NCBI GenBank assembly: GCA_000961585.1
Contig: LADN01000049.1
Span: 38,697-102,696, forward strand
Direction: 5' to 3'
From: Peptococcaceae bacterium BRH_c4a
GTDB lineage: Bacteria > Bacillota > Desulfotomaculia > Desulfotomaculales > Desulfocucumaceae
Length of the DNA stretch: 64,000 nucleotides
In this document: piece after piece, positions 23,939-32,142 of the stretch
Layout of the letters: the number at the start of each line of letters is the position of its first letter
Numbering within the stretch: the first letter of the stretch is position 1
Program-made: the position numbers and the translations under genes
Notes under the pieces: model-generated
What the model was told of the DNA's origin: nothing
Database searches by the model: none
Seen by the model: only the letters and a program-made list of their open reading frames with translations

Positions 23939-24964
23939 TCACATCAACCCCTTCTCTCTCAGTGTCAGGTCCATTATTGATGCGGCCACGGCGGCCCGCT
24001 GCCGCCAGGAGTTGCGGTAGGCCTCTTCCACCCGGAAGTTCCTGTTTTCCTCGGTGTCCCGGTGGAGAGCGTGATGCATCAACAGGTTAAACTCCTCCGG
24101 CGTCCTGCCCACCAGCACCCCGCCCATGCCGGCAACCTCCGGCAGTGGGGTGGAAATCACCGGCTTGCCTGCGCTGAGGTACTCATACATTTTAATCGGG
24201 TTGCAGCCCTCAGTCATTGAAGTCAGCCGGAAGGGTATCAGGCAGATGTCAAAACACTGGATGTAAGAGGGCAGCATCCGGTAATCCCTGTACCCCAGAA
24301 AGTGCAGGTTGGCCTTTTCAACGGGCGGGGCGATGTTATACAGGGGCCCCACAAAAATAAAACTGAACTGCGGATTCACCCCGGTAATATAATCTATTAA
24401 TTCCCAGTCCAGCCAGGAAGCCAAGGCGCCTACGTAGCCGATGATCGGACGTCCCTTGTCCCGGACATCGGACGGCACAGGCAGGTGGCCGTGCCGGGCT
24501 CTGGAAAAGTGGTCAAAATCCACCCCGTTGGGACACAAATGGACGTTATGGTGTTCCTTTTTATTTTCTTCATAAAGTTTCCTGGAAGTGGCGAAAATTA
24601 CATCCGCCTTCTTCCGGAGATTCGGCAGGTAAGGACCCCACTCGGAAAATTCTTCCGTAGGGTGGTCAAGGGCGTCGTAAGCCACCATGTGAGGCCGGTA
24701 TTTATTGATCCGCCTGACCATGGAAGGCGCATCCAGCCACAGAATTCTGGGCTCCGGGTGTATTATGCTCAGCGGGTCCGTTTTGGTTGCCACAATAAGA
24801 TTTTCTGACAGCCTGCTAACCGAGGGGGGGGACTCCCGGCGGGCAGGATTGCAAAAAATGCAGTTGTAACCAAGGGCAGCAAATTGCACAAACATTTGCT
24901 GCGGCCGCTGAACCATCCACCTGAAGGGTATTGACGGCGGATGAATTATTGTAGGCAAAAACAT
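23939..24964 (-). CDS. Glycosyltransferase, GT4 type
   Basis: 341 aa GT-B enzyme. N-terminus PFRWMVQRPQQMFVQFA, ILWLDAPSMVRRI, then GRPIIGYVGALASWLDWE around residue 168, IPFRLTSMTEGCNPIKMYEY and LSAGKPVISTPLPE around 255. It resembles WsaF/TuaH-like polysaccharide glycosyltransferases. First gene of the minus-strand run to the GT-D gene; RBS AGGAAGGGAGG. Donor unknown. Confidence 0.88.
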   Translation of the reverse strand: MFLPTIIHPPSIPFRWMVQRPQQMFVQFAALGYNCIFCNPARRESPPSVSRLSENLIVATKTDPLSIIHPEPRILWLDAPSMVRRINKYRPHMVAYDALDHPTEEFSEWGPYLPNLRKKADVIFATSRKLYEENKKEHHNVHLCPNGVDFDHFSRARHGHLPVPSDVRDKGRPIIGYVGALASWLDWELIDYITGVNPQFSFIFVGPLYNIAPPVEKANLHFLGYRDYRMLPSYIQCFDICLIPFRLTSMTEGCNPIKMYEYLSAGKPVISTPLPEVAGMGGVLVGRTPEEFNLLMHHALHRDTEENRNFRVEEAYRNSWRQRAAVAASIMDLTLREKGLM

Positions 24965-25052
24965 CCTCCCTTCCTCTTTTTAACTTAATATATTCAGCCT
25001 CCCACACCTATGGTGACAGATCGGGAGGGCAAAAAAAAGCAATTTTTCAGTA

Positions 25053-25080
25053 ACCGTTTGGATGACATATCCATACACTG
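25053..25080 (+). promoter_or_regulatory. SigK-like promoter for the rmlA-like gene
   Basis: AC (25053-25054) in TAACCGTTTG, 17-bp spacer, CATACACTG (25072-25080), one mismatch from CATANNNTA. It shares the AACCGTTT -35 context with the promoter at 16515-16542. Confidence 0.35.
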
Positions 25081-25109
25081 AAATATAGCAGTTAACATGG
25101 GGGGGTAAA

Positions 25110-26180
25110 ATGTCGAAAGCTCTTGTACTATGCGGGGGCGCCGGCACCCGGCTGAGGCCCTTTACCTTTGCCAGCGCCAAGCAGGTGCTGCCGGTGGCCA
25201 ACAAGCCAATCGTCCACCATATAATGGAAAAGCTGGCCCTTGCCGGCATAAATGACGCCGGGGTAATCATCTCTCCCGAGAAGGGAAGCATTGTGAAGCA
25301 TTGTCTCGGCGGGGGAGACAGGTGGGGAATAAGCGTAACTTTCATCGAACAGAATCGGCCGGCGGGACTGGCCCATGCCGTTGCGGCGGCCAGGGAATTC
25401 CTGGGTGAATGCCCGTTCCTGATGTATCTGGGGGATAACCTGGCGGAGGTCAACCTGCGGGATTACTGGCAGGACTTTTTGTGCGGCAGCGACGACGCCG
25501 CAGCGTTTTTAAAAGAGGTTGACGACCCCAGGCAGTTCGGGGTGGCGGTAATTGCTGACAGCGGAAGGCTAATCAAAGTGGTGGAAAAACCCGCTGCGCC
25601 CCCGGGCAATCTGGCGTTGACCGGAATATACTTTTTCCGAAAAACAATCCACGGCGCCATTAGCCGGACAAAACCATCGCAGCGCGGAGAGCTGGAAATA
25701 ACCGACGCCATACAGTCCCTTATTGACACGGGGGGGTCGGTCAAAGGACACGTTATGGGCGGCTGGTGGCACGATACCGGCAGCGTGGAGGACATTCTGC
25801 AGGCCAACAGCGTGGTGTTAAAATCCATGGAACACCGGCCCCCGCAGGGAGAGGCCTGTCCCTTCAGCACACTGGAGGGTCCGGTAATCATTGGGGAGGG
25901 CAGCAGGGTGATGCAAAGCTTAATAAAGGGGCCGGTGATTATCGGAGATCGCGTTACCGTTAAAAACTCTTTCATCGGACCGGATGTTTCGGTGGGAGAC
26001 AGTTGCCTGCTGGACGGAACAAAAATTGAAAACACAATAATCATGCACGGGTGTAACCTGGCCGGCGTTACATTGAAGGACAGCATGATCGGCAGCTGCT
26101 GCAGCACCCATAAACGAAATGCGGGAAACGGTTGCCACCGGTTGGTTCTTGGCGACCACTCGCATATTGCGATGGATTAG
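25110..26180 (+). CDS. Glucose-1-phosphate thymidylyltransferase, long form
   Basis: 356 aa. Nucleotidyltransferase motif LCGGAGTRLRPFTFASAKQ then VLPVANKPI at the N-terminus, YLGDNL around 110, VVEKPAAPPGN, GWWHDTGS around 218. Residues 250-340 form left-handed beta-helix hexapeptides (VIIGEGSRVMQSLIKGPVII). This is the long RmlA class that makes dTDP-glucose (or another NDP-sugar), feeding RfbB. Divergent from the GT4 gene; starts the plus-strand unit with 26201 and 26842. Confidence 0.9.
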   Translation: MSKALVLCGGAGTRLRPFTFASAKQVLPVANKPIVHHIMEKLALAGINDAGVIISPEKGSIVKHCLGGGDRWGISVTFIEQNRPAGLAHAVAAAREFLGECPFLMYLGDNLAEVNLRDYWQDFLCGSDDAAAFLKEVDDPRQFGVAVIADSGRLIKVVEKPAAPPGNLALTGIYFFRKTIHGAISRTKPSQRGELEITDAIQSLIDTGGSVKGHVMGGWWHDTGSVEDILQANSVVLKSMEHRPPQGEACPFSTLEGPVIIGEGSRVMQSLIKGPVIIGDRVTVKNSFIGPDVSVGDSCLLDGTKIENTIIMHGCNLAGVTLKDSMIGSCCSTHKRNAGNGCHRLVLGDHSHIAMD

Positions 26181-26200
26181 GGCCTGAGAGGCGAATTTGA

Positions 26201-26839
26201 ATGCCGCAGACCATTTTTACCTACGAATCAATATTTGCCGACGCCATTGTTCAGCTGGCTACCTTCTCATTACCCGACGGTGGCCCCTTTGTTTTTGACA
26301 GCATTCAATTTGTCAACGGAGTTCAGCAGGTAGATGATTTGTCCATCAAGCCCCTGGCCGGAGTGCCGGATTTTTCCGCCATTGAGTTCAGGATATCGGC
26401 GCCGGTGGGCATCAGCCTTAAAAAGGATGTAGGAGAAGGAGAAGAGGAGGAGGTGGTGATTAATGAACATGTCCCCACTGTTTATGTGCGGGTGGTTCTC
26501 TACACCCCCTTGCGAAAGCCTGACCAGTCCCCCGACATGGTGGTGGAATCCCGCTGCCAGACAATATCAGATCCGGTAATCATGGGTGCAAAAATACAGC
26601 TGGCGATTAACCACAATGTGGTCATCCGTCTTTCTTCCAGGCAGCAACTGGTCGTCCCCTCACTCATGGGCAGCCGCTTCCACAACGAGATCTCCGACAA
26701 GCCCGCCGGCCGGACACAGTCGGATGCCTGCGAAAAATTTATTGACCCGGCGAAGACTCAATTCCCCAAAGACTTTTTTAATGCCGGTGCAGACGGCAAA
26801 AAGGACCCCCAGTCGGCGCCGGACAGCCAAGAGGATTGA
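26201..26839 (+). CDS. Stand-alone homologue of the YVTN protein's C-terminal domain
   Basis: 212 aa, no signal peptide. GGPFVFDSIQFVNG, then DLSIKPLAGVPDFSAIEFRI, and the end ACEKFIDPAKTQFPKDFF line up with GGPFVVQNIRFFGG, SLQIIPIPSRPNFSRVRLTV and CEDFIEAKKD...FPTDFF of the 14822-16402 product. A charged insert (EGEEEEVV) and an acidic C-terminus are specific to this copy. Probable spore-surface structural protein, embedded with rmlA and a glycosyltransferase in one transcription unit (20 bp and 2 bp spacing), perhaps the substrate they modify. Confidence 0.7.
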   Translation: MPQTIFTYESIFADAIVQLATFSLPDGGPFVFDSIQFVNGVQQVDDLSIKPLAGVPDFSAIEFRISAPVGISLKKDVGEGEEEEVVINEHVPTVYVRVVLYTPLRKPDQSPDMVVESRCQTISDPVIMGAKIQLAINHNVVIRLSSRQQLVVPSLMGSRFHNEISDKPAGRTQSDACEKFIDPAKTQFPKDFFNAGADGKKDPQSAPDSQED

Positions 26840-26841
26840 TT

Positions 26842-27591
26842 ATGTACGGTTTGACGAGCATAATAATACTTTCGTGGAACCAGCTATCTTATACCAAGCA
26901 ATGCATCGCCAGCATAAGGATGTACACCGGCCCTCCCTATGAGCTAATCATGGTGGACAACGGGTCGCTGGACGGCACCAGGCGCTTTCTCAAATCCCTG
27001 GACGGGGCGCAGGTGATTTTAAACCCGAACAACCGGGGCTTTGCCAGGGGCTGCAACCAAGGCATGAAGGCGGCCCGGGGAGACAACCTGCTGTTCCTCA
27101 ACAATGACACCGTAGTTACCCCTAACTGGCTCGACAACATGCTGGCCTGCCTGTACAGCGACAAAGCCATAGGCCTGGTGGCCCCCTGCTCCAACAACGT
27201 GGGGTCCGGCAACCAGGTGGAAGCGGCATACTCCAGCATGGAGAAAATGATAGAATTCGCCGGGAAGTTCAACCGTCCCGACCATTCCAGGCGGAGGGAG
27301 CACAGCGGGTACTGGCTGTCCGGATTCTGTCTGCTGGGCAGGCGGTGCGTTTTTGACCGGGTGGGCTATTGGGACGAGAGGTTCAGGCACGGCTCCTGGG
27401 AGGACGTGGACTACTCCAAGCGGGTTACCGCTGCCGGATACAAGCTATATGTGGCCGGGGACGTTTTCATACATCATTACGGAAGCAGGAGCTTTAAGGG
27501 CAACAGGCTGAACCTGGGCAGGGTGCAAAGAGAAAACGCACTGGTCTTTGAAAAAAAATGGAACCCTTCCGCCAGGGCGCCATTTAAGTAG
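26842..27591 (+). CDS. Glycosyltransferase family 2
   Basis: 249 aa. Classic GT2: TSIIILSWNQLSYTKQCIAS, LIMVDNGSLDGTRRFL, NRGFARGCNQGMKAARGD, the DXD-like LFLNNDTVV, and WEDVDYSKRVTAAGYKL. Transfers an unknown sugar. ATG at 26842 is 2 bp after the stop of the previous gene; TTG at 26836 is an overlapping alternative. Directly followed by a transposase remnant. Confidence 0.92.
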   Translation: MYGLTSIIILSWNQLSYTKQCIASIRMYTGPPYELIMVDNGSLDGTRRFLKSLDGAQVILNPNNRGFARGCNQGMKAARGDNLLFLNNDTVVTPNWLDNMLACLYSDKAIGLVAPCSNNVGSGNQVEAAYSSMEKMIEFAGKFNRPDHSRRREHSGYWLSGFCLLGRRCVFDRVGYWDERFRHGSWEDVDYSKRVTAAGYKLYVAGDVFIHHYGSRSFKGNRLNLGRVQRENALVFEKKWNPSARAPFK

Positions 27592-27599
27592 GGCGCCGT

Positions 27600-27722
27600 C
27601 CGGCATATCTGTACGTGAGCTTTCAAGACTGTTGGGACTAAGTAAGGAAAGTATTTTCAGAGCATATATGCGACAGCGGGAACCGTCCCCTGTCGCACAT
27701 CTCTCACGCCGGCGTTATTAAT
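27600..27722 (+). pseudogene. C-terminal remnant of a REP-associated tyrosine transposase (RAYT)
   Basis: The frame reads GISVRELSRLLGLSKESIF (then RAYMRQ), the characteristic C-terminal end of Y1-type RAYT proteins, and runs on through a REP palindrome into a stop at 27720. Only this tail remains; the catalytic HUH/Tyr core is absent. The same tail plus REP recurs inverted at 31212-31290. Confidence 0.65.
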
Positions 27723-27803
27723 CCCATTTGCCGAGCTCCTTAAATCGTTGGCAGCTTTGGTGCAAGTCTGAATGCACTGCGTTACATCTTGCTTATTTGG
27801 CAT
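27657..27803 (-). pseudogene. Small gene interrupted by the RAYT/REP fragment
   Basis: ATG at 27803 has a good RBS (GGGGGTGG). The first 35 residues (MPNKQDVTQCIQTCTKAAND then LRSS) look like a genuine short cysteine-containing protein, but the frame then runs through the REP palindrome and stops in RAYT sequence. The original 3' end is therefore lost. Family not recognised; the pattern recalls small spore-former helical proteins. Confidence 0.4.
27669..27697. repeat. REP palindrome (TGCGACAG class), copy 1
   Basis: Begins TGCGACAGCGGGAACCGT and ends CCCCTGTCGCA; stem ends TGCGACAG/CTGTCGCA. Shares about 45 bp including flank with copy 2 at 31229. Confidence 0.75.
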
Positions 27804-27993
27804 TTTGCCACCCCCTTCAATTTTAAAATCAGTATTATGATTCCCTTATAGTCCACTAATATGCCGGCTGGGATTTTTAAATGGCACTGGATGAGTATCA
27901 TTTGCCAGTAACGTGTAAAACACTTTGAAAAGGGATGAATAGATTAAGATTTAAAAGTAAAAAATAGTATAAACTGTTTGAGGTGGAAGAGCT

Positions 27994-28473
27994 TTGGATA
28001 TAGCAAGATACATAAATATCATTTTTGCAATTATTGTATGGCTGGCGGTTTTTATTTTGATAAAACCACAAAGGATTAAAGCATTGCTACCGGTAGGAAT
28101 GTTGGCTGCCATAGTTTTATTTGGCGTTGAAATATATTTTAAATCACTTGGATTACATAAATATAACAATCCATTTCTTCCGGTTGCGGGGATACCACTT
28201 TTTCACCTTTTTTGGGGTGCAGGTAGCGGTATTATATTTATTAATTACATGAAGCGGGAATTTAGTAAAAAATTAATAATAATTATGCTTTTTACTATTC
28301 TCACGGGTATTTTTGCATATATTTCAGATATGATCGGAAATCATGCAAACCTCAAAGAATTTAACGATTTTTACCATATAATCTTAAACTTCGCTACTCT
28401 TTCATTCCTGACCTGGGCTTCCGAAGGATTATTCGGGAAACGAATTTATGAAAATACAATAAATATAGATTAA
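27994..28473 (+). CDS. CBO0543-like small integral membrane protein
   Basis: 159 aa, TTG start behind GAGGTGGAAGAG. Four to five hydrophobic segments (for example IIFAIIVWLAVFILI at 9-23, LPVGMLAAIVLFGVEIYF at 32-49, a helix near 100). Pattern matches the CBO0543 family of spore-former membrane proteins, function unknown. AT-rich compared with the glycan genes. Followed by a terminator. Confidence 0.7.
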   Translation: MDIARYINIIFAIIVWLAVFILIKPQRIKALLPVGMLAAIVLFGVEIYFKSLGLHKYNNPFLPVAGIPLFHLFWGAGSGIIFINYMKREFSKKLIIIMLFTILTGIFAYISDMIGNHANLKEFNDFYHIILNFATLSFLTWASEGLFGKRIYENTINID

Positions 28474-28485
28474 CTGCAGTCAGGA

Positions 28486-28514
28486 AAGAAGGCCCGTCCC
28501 GTGCGGCCTTCTTC
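28486..28514 (+). terminator. Terminator of the CBO0543-like gene
   Basis: AAGAAGGCC ... GGCCTTCTT stem with a 10-nt loop just after the stop codon; the T-run is short. Confidence 0.6.
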
Positions 28515-28540
28515 CACTTCATTCTGCCGTTTTAAAAAAA

Positions 28541-28571
28541 GCGGGGCCGACTTTTGTGTCAGCCCCTTTTA
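28541..28571. terminator. Bidirectional terminator between convergent genes
   Basis: GGGGCCGAC ... GTCAGCCCC followed by TTTTATA on plus, and preceded by an A-run that gives T7 on minus. Confidence 0.75.
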
Positions 28572-28603
28572 TACTCTGCCCAAATTATTATTGGGCTTGT
28601 TTT

Positions 28604-28741
28604 TTATTCAGATGATTTGTTTTTAAGACCGTTTTTGACGCCAGAATAGACAGCCCAATAAACAATTAGCCCTAATATAGCTAACGGCACTAACATCATT
28701 ACCAGGCTCCACCCAATGTGATAACCGTAACCAAACATCAT
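28604..28741 (-). CDS. 45-aa single-pass membrane protein
   Basis: Reads MMFGYGYHIGWSLVMMLVPL, then a hydrophobic AILGLIVYWAVYSG and a Lys/Ser tail. The N-terminus resembles small SHOCT-type membrane proteins (MMxGYGxxxG) without the SHOCT tail. RBS GGAGGGG 9 nt upstream supports it. Function unknown. Confidence 0.65.
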   Translation of the reverse strand: MMFGYGYHIGWSLVMMLVPLAILGLIVYWAVYSGVKNGLKNKSSE

Positions 28742-28942
28742 AAAAACTTCCCCTCCAAATCATCACTTAAAATCATCACTTATAGGTTAAAGCGCTGGTA
28801 TTACCCCATACCGCAGCGAAGCTGCAGACAATAAAAATAAAGTAGCCGTTCCTCAATAAATCGGCGACTAAATCGCCAGTCCCAAGATATCTGATGATAT
28901 AATGGGTAGTGTTAAAAACACTGAATGCGAGGTAACGGCTAC

Positions 28943-29653
28943 ATGAAGAGTATAGATAATTATCATGATAAAATCAAGGGCATGTTGCATGGTTTTGATC
29001 GGATCATCTTCAAAGGGCATCTTCGTCAGTTCTTTAGTCCATCGGGGCAGAAACATTTTCTGAGTATGGAAAATGTATTGCTCAAGGACTATAGTGCCTA
29101 TGCTCAGTCGATTACCTCGCAAATCAAAGAGCACGCACGTGGGATGGCTGAATCTCTAGGACGCCCTTATATCTACCTGAATTCACCCAAAACTTCTAAA
29201 GAGGGAACTGCGCAAGAAATCCTGAAGAAAGACCCTGTGAAGGAAGGGCTCATTTGCGTCTTGGCCACCGTCGAGCTTTGCACAGCATTGGAGTCCTACA
29301 AGAATCATGAAACCCACAAGATCGAGTTGCGAAACAGACCCCGCAAATGTCTCTATCTATACTTTTACTATATGGACAAGGAATTCGGGTTCATGCATGT
29401 CAAGCTGCAAACCTGGTTTCCTTTTGAGATACAAATCTACATCAACGGGCGAGAGCATTTAGCCAAAATGCTGGATCAGGAGGGAATTGGGTATCAGCGC
29501 TATGACAACTGCTTTCTCCAAATCGATAACCTGGAACGGGCCCAGGAATTGTTTAACGGGTTTGTGGAGCGCAAGCTGTTGCGAACGTTCGATGCGTTGG
29601 CCCACCGCATCCACCCATTTCTCAAGCGTATCGACACCACATCTACTGTATAA
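28943..29653 (+). pseudogene. Mobile-element-like protein, truncated at the 3' end by intron sequence
   Basis: About 236 aa from ATG 28943 (RBS GAGGTAAC). N-terminus MKSIDNYHDKIKGMLHGFDR, IIFKGHLRQFFSPSG; middle ELRNRPRKCLYLYFYYMDKE. I recognise this as a repeated family in environmental Firmicutes but cannot name a function. The coding frame stops at about the junction with group II intron sequence, so the natural C-terminus is probably missing. Upstream 28742-28942 contains no clear gene. Confidence 0.5.
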
Positions 29654-29866
29654 GCCTCGGGTAGTATTGGGCTTCGTTTTGTTATGCAAACTCGCCCGAC
29701 TTAATTCAGCCTATATGTGGTTCGTGTTCCTCAAGCCGGAACTTTGCTTACAGCTTCTTTCAGATTCCGCCTCACAACGGACACCCTTGCTGTTCGGCTA
29801 GTGGTTGCTACTACCAAGCCCCACAGCGGACTTTAACCGCCAAGCTGCCGCCCATGCCGGGCACAC
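29645..29866 (-). ncRNA. Group II intron 5' fragment (domain I)
   Basis: On the minus strand the piece starts GTGTGCCCGGCATGGGC (GUGYG 5' end) and continues with TTAAAGTCCGCTGTGGGGC, TGAGGCGGAATCTGAA and GAGGAACACGAACC, all typical of bacterial group II domain I. It ends at the truncated gene above; no intron-encoded reverse transcriptase or domain V/VI is present, so it is a dead fragment. From 29867 to 30047 nothing but a weak hairpin (AGGAATGTGT/ACACTCCT at 29874-29901) is seen. Confidence 0.7.
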
Positions 29867-30047
29867 ATAGAAAAGGAATGTGTCATAAATAACACACTCC
29901 TCTTTTTATATACTATAGAAACACTGTTAGTCAGTCAGAAAACTACTTTGTGCCAGGAAGTATTTTGCCCAGCCTCATTGAACAATCTAAGGTGATGTTA
30001 CAAGGTATGTTCCCCCGAGCTTTATATAAAAATGGAATTTCATATTT

Positions 30048-31061
30048 TTATCCCGGATCAATTTCAACCCTGTTTTTCCCCTTTTTCTTTGCAGCATACA
30101 TTGCCATATCCGCTCTTTTTAAAAGATCTTCCCCTGAGGCTTCATGATGAGTGGCAACACCCACGGAAACAGTAACGTTGCCGAAATCGAACTGGTGACG
30201 GGAGATGTTTTCCCTTATCCTTTCAGCCACCATGAATCCTTCGTCAGGGGGTGTTTGCGGGAGTATCAACACAAATTCCTCGCCACCAAACCTAGCGGCA
30301 TAGTCGCTGTCACGGATGGATTCCAATATTGTTTCGGACAGGCCTTTCAGAACCTCGTTGCCCTTCTCATGTCCGTAAATATCGTTTATTTTCTTAAAGT
30401 TATCTATGTCCATTAACAATATGGTTAATGGATGGCCGTACCTGTTGGATCGACTTATTTCTCTCTCTATGGCCTGGGAGAAAAAGCGGAAATTATACAG
30501 GCCTGTTAAGTCATCGTATATGGCAAGGTTAAAAAGCTGTTTTCTCAAGTCCCTGTTTTCCTGGATCAGCATACCCTCGTTATAGGCGATTAAAAACATT
30601 ACAACCACCACAACAAAATGGTTTTCCGGGTGAACCATATAGTAGGCGACACAGATATATACGATTGCAACCACACTTACCCACACATATTGAAGGGCTA
30701 CCTTTCTTCCGTACCTGAGAAGGTACTGGAATAGCGGCAGTATTAATGTTGTACTGTAATTATTTAAAATATCGTGTTCGAAGTATGTGGACAACAATAA
30801 GAAGAAGACATCCCCCACCAGAAAAAAATATGTCCAGGCATTGGGATTTTCTCCCCGGTGGCGCCCCTGGAGCGGCAGCCACATGGCCGCATACACCAAC
30901 CAGATCAACCAGTATATAGCCCAATCCAAATCGCGCTGGTAAAACAAAAAATATCCGAGTCCGAATAAAAATACGGTCAGAATTCTCCATTTTCCGATTT
31001 TAACATTGATTTTGTCCCAACCGTTGTCATTTAATTTGTCCAGTAAATTGACGGTTCCCAA
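30048..31061 (-). CDS. Membrane-anchored diguanylate cyclase
   Basis: 337 aa. About five or six membrane helices in residues 25-165 (for example WAIYWLIWLVYAAMWLPL), then a GGDEF domain from about 178: DDLTGLYNFRFF, LMDIDNFKKINDIYGHEKGN, FGGEEFVLILP. RDSD five residues before GGEEF is an inhibitory I-site. Makes c-di-GMP. TTG start with AGAGG 9 nt upstream. An HD-GYP remnant just upstream suggests it once neighboured a c-di-GMP phosphodiesterase. Confidence 0.92.
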   Translation of the reverse strand: MGTVNLLDKLNDNGWDKINVKIGKWRILTVFLFGLGYFLFYQRDLDWAIYWLIWLVYAAMWLPLQGRHRGENPNAWTYFFLVGDVFFLLLSTYFEHDILNNYSTTLILPLFQYLLRYGRKVALQYVWVSVVAIVYICVAYYMVHPENHFVVVVVMFLIAYNEGMLIQENRDLRKQLFNLAIYDDLTGLYNFRFFSQAIEREISRSNRYGHPLTILLMDIDNFKKINDIYGHEKGNEVLKGLSETILESIRDSDYAARFGGEEFVLILPQTPPDEGFMVAERIRENISRHQFDFGNVTVSVGVATHHEASGEDLLKRADMAMYAAKKKGKNRVEIDPG

Positions 31062-31090
31062 TCATATCGACCTCTTCTCCAAATAAAAAT

Positions 31091-31210
31091 TCATTTTTCC
31101 ATAATGGGATCTATCAAGCCTAATTTATCTGCGTCTATAAACGCATTTACCACCGTTCTGTCTAATTGTGTATCGGCGGCGTGTAGGAGTATTTGAATGG
31201 CTTCCTTCTT
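31091..31210 (-). pseudogene. HD-GYP domain C-terminal remnant
   Basis: The frame KKEAIQILLHAADTQLDRTV then VNAFIDADKLGLI is the end of an HD-GYP c-di-GMP phosphodiesterase. Everything upstream is replaced by a RAYT tail and REP palindrome (31212-31290). Only about 39 residues remain. Confidence 0.6.
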
Positions 31211-31228
31211 ATTTTTCTTAGGCCTGTA

Positions 31229-31257
31229 TGCGACAGGGGACGGTTCCCGCTGTCGCA
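31229..31257. repeat. REP palindrome (TGCGACAG class), copy 2
   Basis: TGCGACAGGGGACGGTTCCC ... CTGTCGCA, inverted relative to copy 1 and joined on the minus strand to the same RAYT tail (IIFRAYMRQREPSPVA). Confidence 0.75.
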
Positions 31258-31471
31258 TATATGCTCTGAAAATAATGCTTTTGAACATTATGCATTATGG
31301 GGTCAAGCTTTCAGTTATGCTTCTAACCGCATAATCACTTTTTTCAGTATTTGTCGTCCCTTGTCGGTTTCTGCATTGGCGGACATTCTTTATAAAACCG
31401 AGATGTCTCTGCCGATTACCGGCTGCATCTCTGTCAGCGAACAGCAGAAATTAGCGATGAATGGGGTCGAA

Positions 31472-31500
31472 TGCAACAGCGGAAACCGTCCCCTGTCGCA
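31472..31500. repeat. REP palindrome (TGCGACAG class), copy 3
   Basis: TGCAACAGCGGAAACCGTCC ... CTGTCGCA, one arm slightly decayed. Between copies 2 and 3 (31258-31471) no intact gene is visible on either strand. Confidence 0.7.
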
Positions 31501-31527
31501 TTTTCTTGGGCGTCGTTTACATCCTCA

Positions 31528-31902
31528 TTAAATATCATATTCTATGTCAAAAATATAAAAGGAATTATTTGTTTTTTTGATATGCATTACTTGTATATAC
31601 TCGCCTCTTCTATCACTTATTCTAACTCCAATGGAATAATCACCTTTCATAATGTTCTTTTTTATAGTATATATATTTAAAATTTTATATGGCCCTAGGT
31701 TCCTCTTATAAAACATTTTATCGTTACTAATTTTTTCAATGAACTCTTTTGTATATAACCGATCCAGGTTGGTCTTTTCGTTATTGTATTGTGATTCAAT
31801 TGATATAAAAGCTATTTTTTTTATTTTAGTATCGTTATCATAGCTAGTAATAATCAATACTAATAACAAAAGAACAAAAAAACAGCACCAATAAATATCC
31901 AT
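31528..31902 (-). CDS. AT-rich membrane-anchored or secreted hypothetical protein
   Basis: 124 aa. N-terminal hydrophobic helix (CCFFVLLLLVLIITSY) then an Asn/Lys/Ile-rich domain. Base composition is far lower in GC than the genes around it, a sign of transfer. It lies downstream of the truncated RHS gene on the same strand, the place where RHS-linked accessory or immunity genes are often found, but no family is recognised. Confidence 0.5.
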   Translation of the reverse strand: MDIYWCCFFVLLLLVLIITSYDNDTKIKKIAFISIESQYNNEKTNLDRLYTKEFIEKISNDKMFYKRNLGPYKILNIYTIKKNIMKGDYSIGVRISDRRGEYIQVMHIKKTNNSFYIFDIEYDI

Positions 31903-31992
31903 CTTTTCACGTTATAACCCCATTTTTAACAAGGGGCAATTAAACTAGTGTTTAATTGCCCCTATATAATATTTAGTTCTTTTTAAGCAGGG

Positions 31993-32020
31993 TGCGACAG
32001 GGGACGGTTCTGCTGTCGCA
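31993..32020. repeat. REP palindrome (TGCGACAG class), copy 4
   Basis: TGCGACAGGGGACGGTTCTG ... CTGTCGCA, immediately after the RAYT N-terminal remnant on the minus strand. Confidence 0.75.
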
Positions 32021-32142
32021 TATTCCTTACACCTATCTCTATCATCGTCAACAAATATCTCTTTCCTCTCCTTACCCCTTATCACTATGTAATAAATCCC
32101 TGTTGAACTTTGTTTTCTTGCGTACCTTGTCATCTTCGTCAC
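32021..32142 (-). pseudogene. N-terminal remnant of a RAYT transposase
   Basis: The frame from ATG 32142 reads MTRYARKQSSTGIYYIVIRG after three residues, then KERKEIFVDDDRDRC: the signature start of REP-associated tyrosine transposases. It breaks into REP copy 4 after about 38 residues, so no active protein remains. Confidence 0.75.

Noticed and set aside
29950..30147. 65-aa plus-strand frame
   Set aside because: Mostly antisense to the end of the diguanylate cyclase; composition and lack of RBS argue against it.
31193..31531. 112-aa plus-strand frame across the REP copies
   Set aside because: Crosses two REP palindromes and has no family match; the opposite strand carries the HD-GYP remnant.
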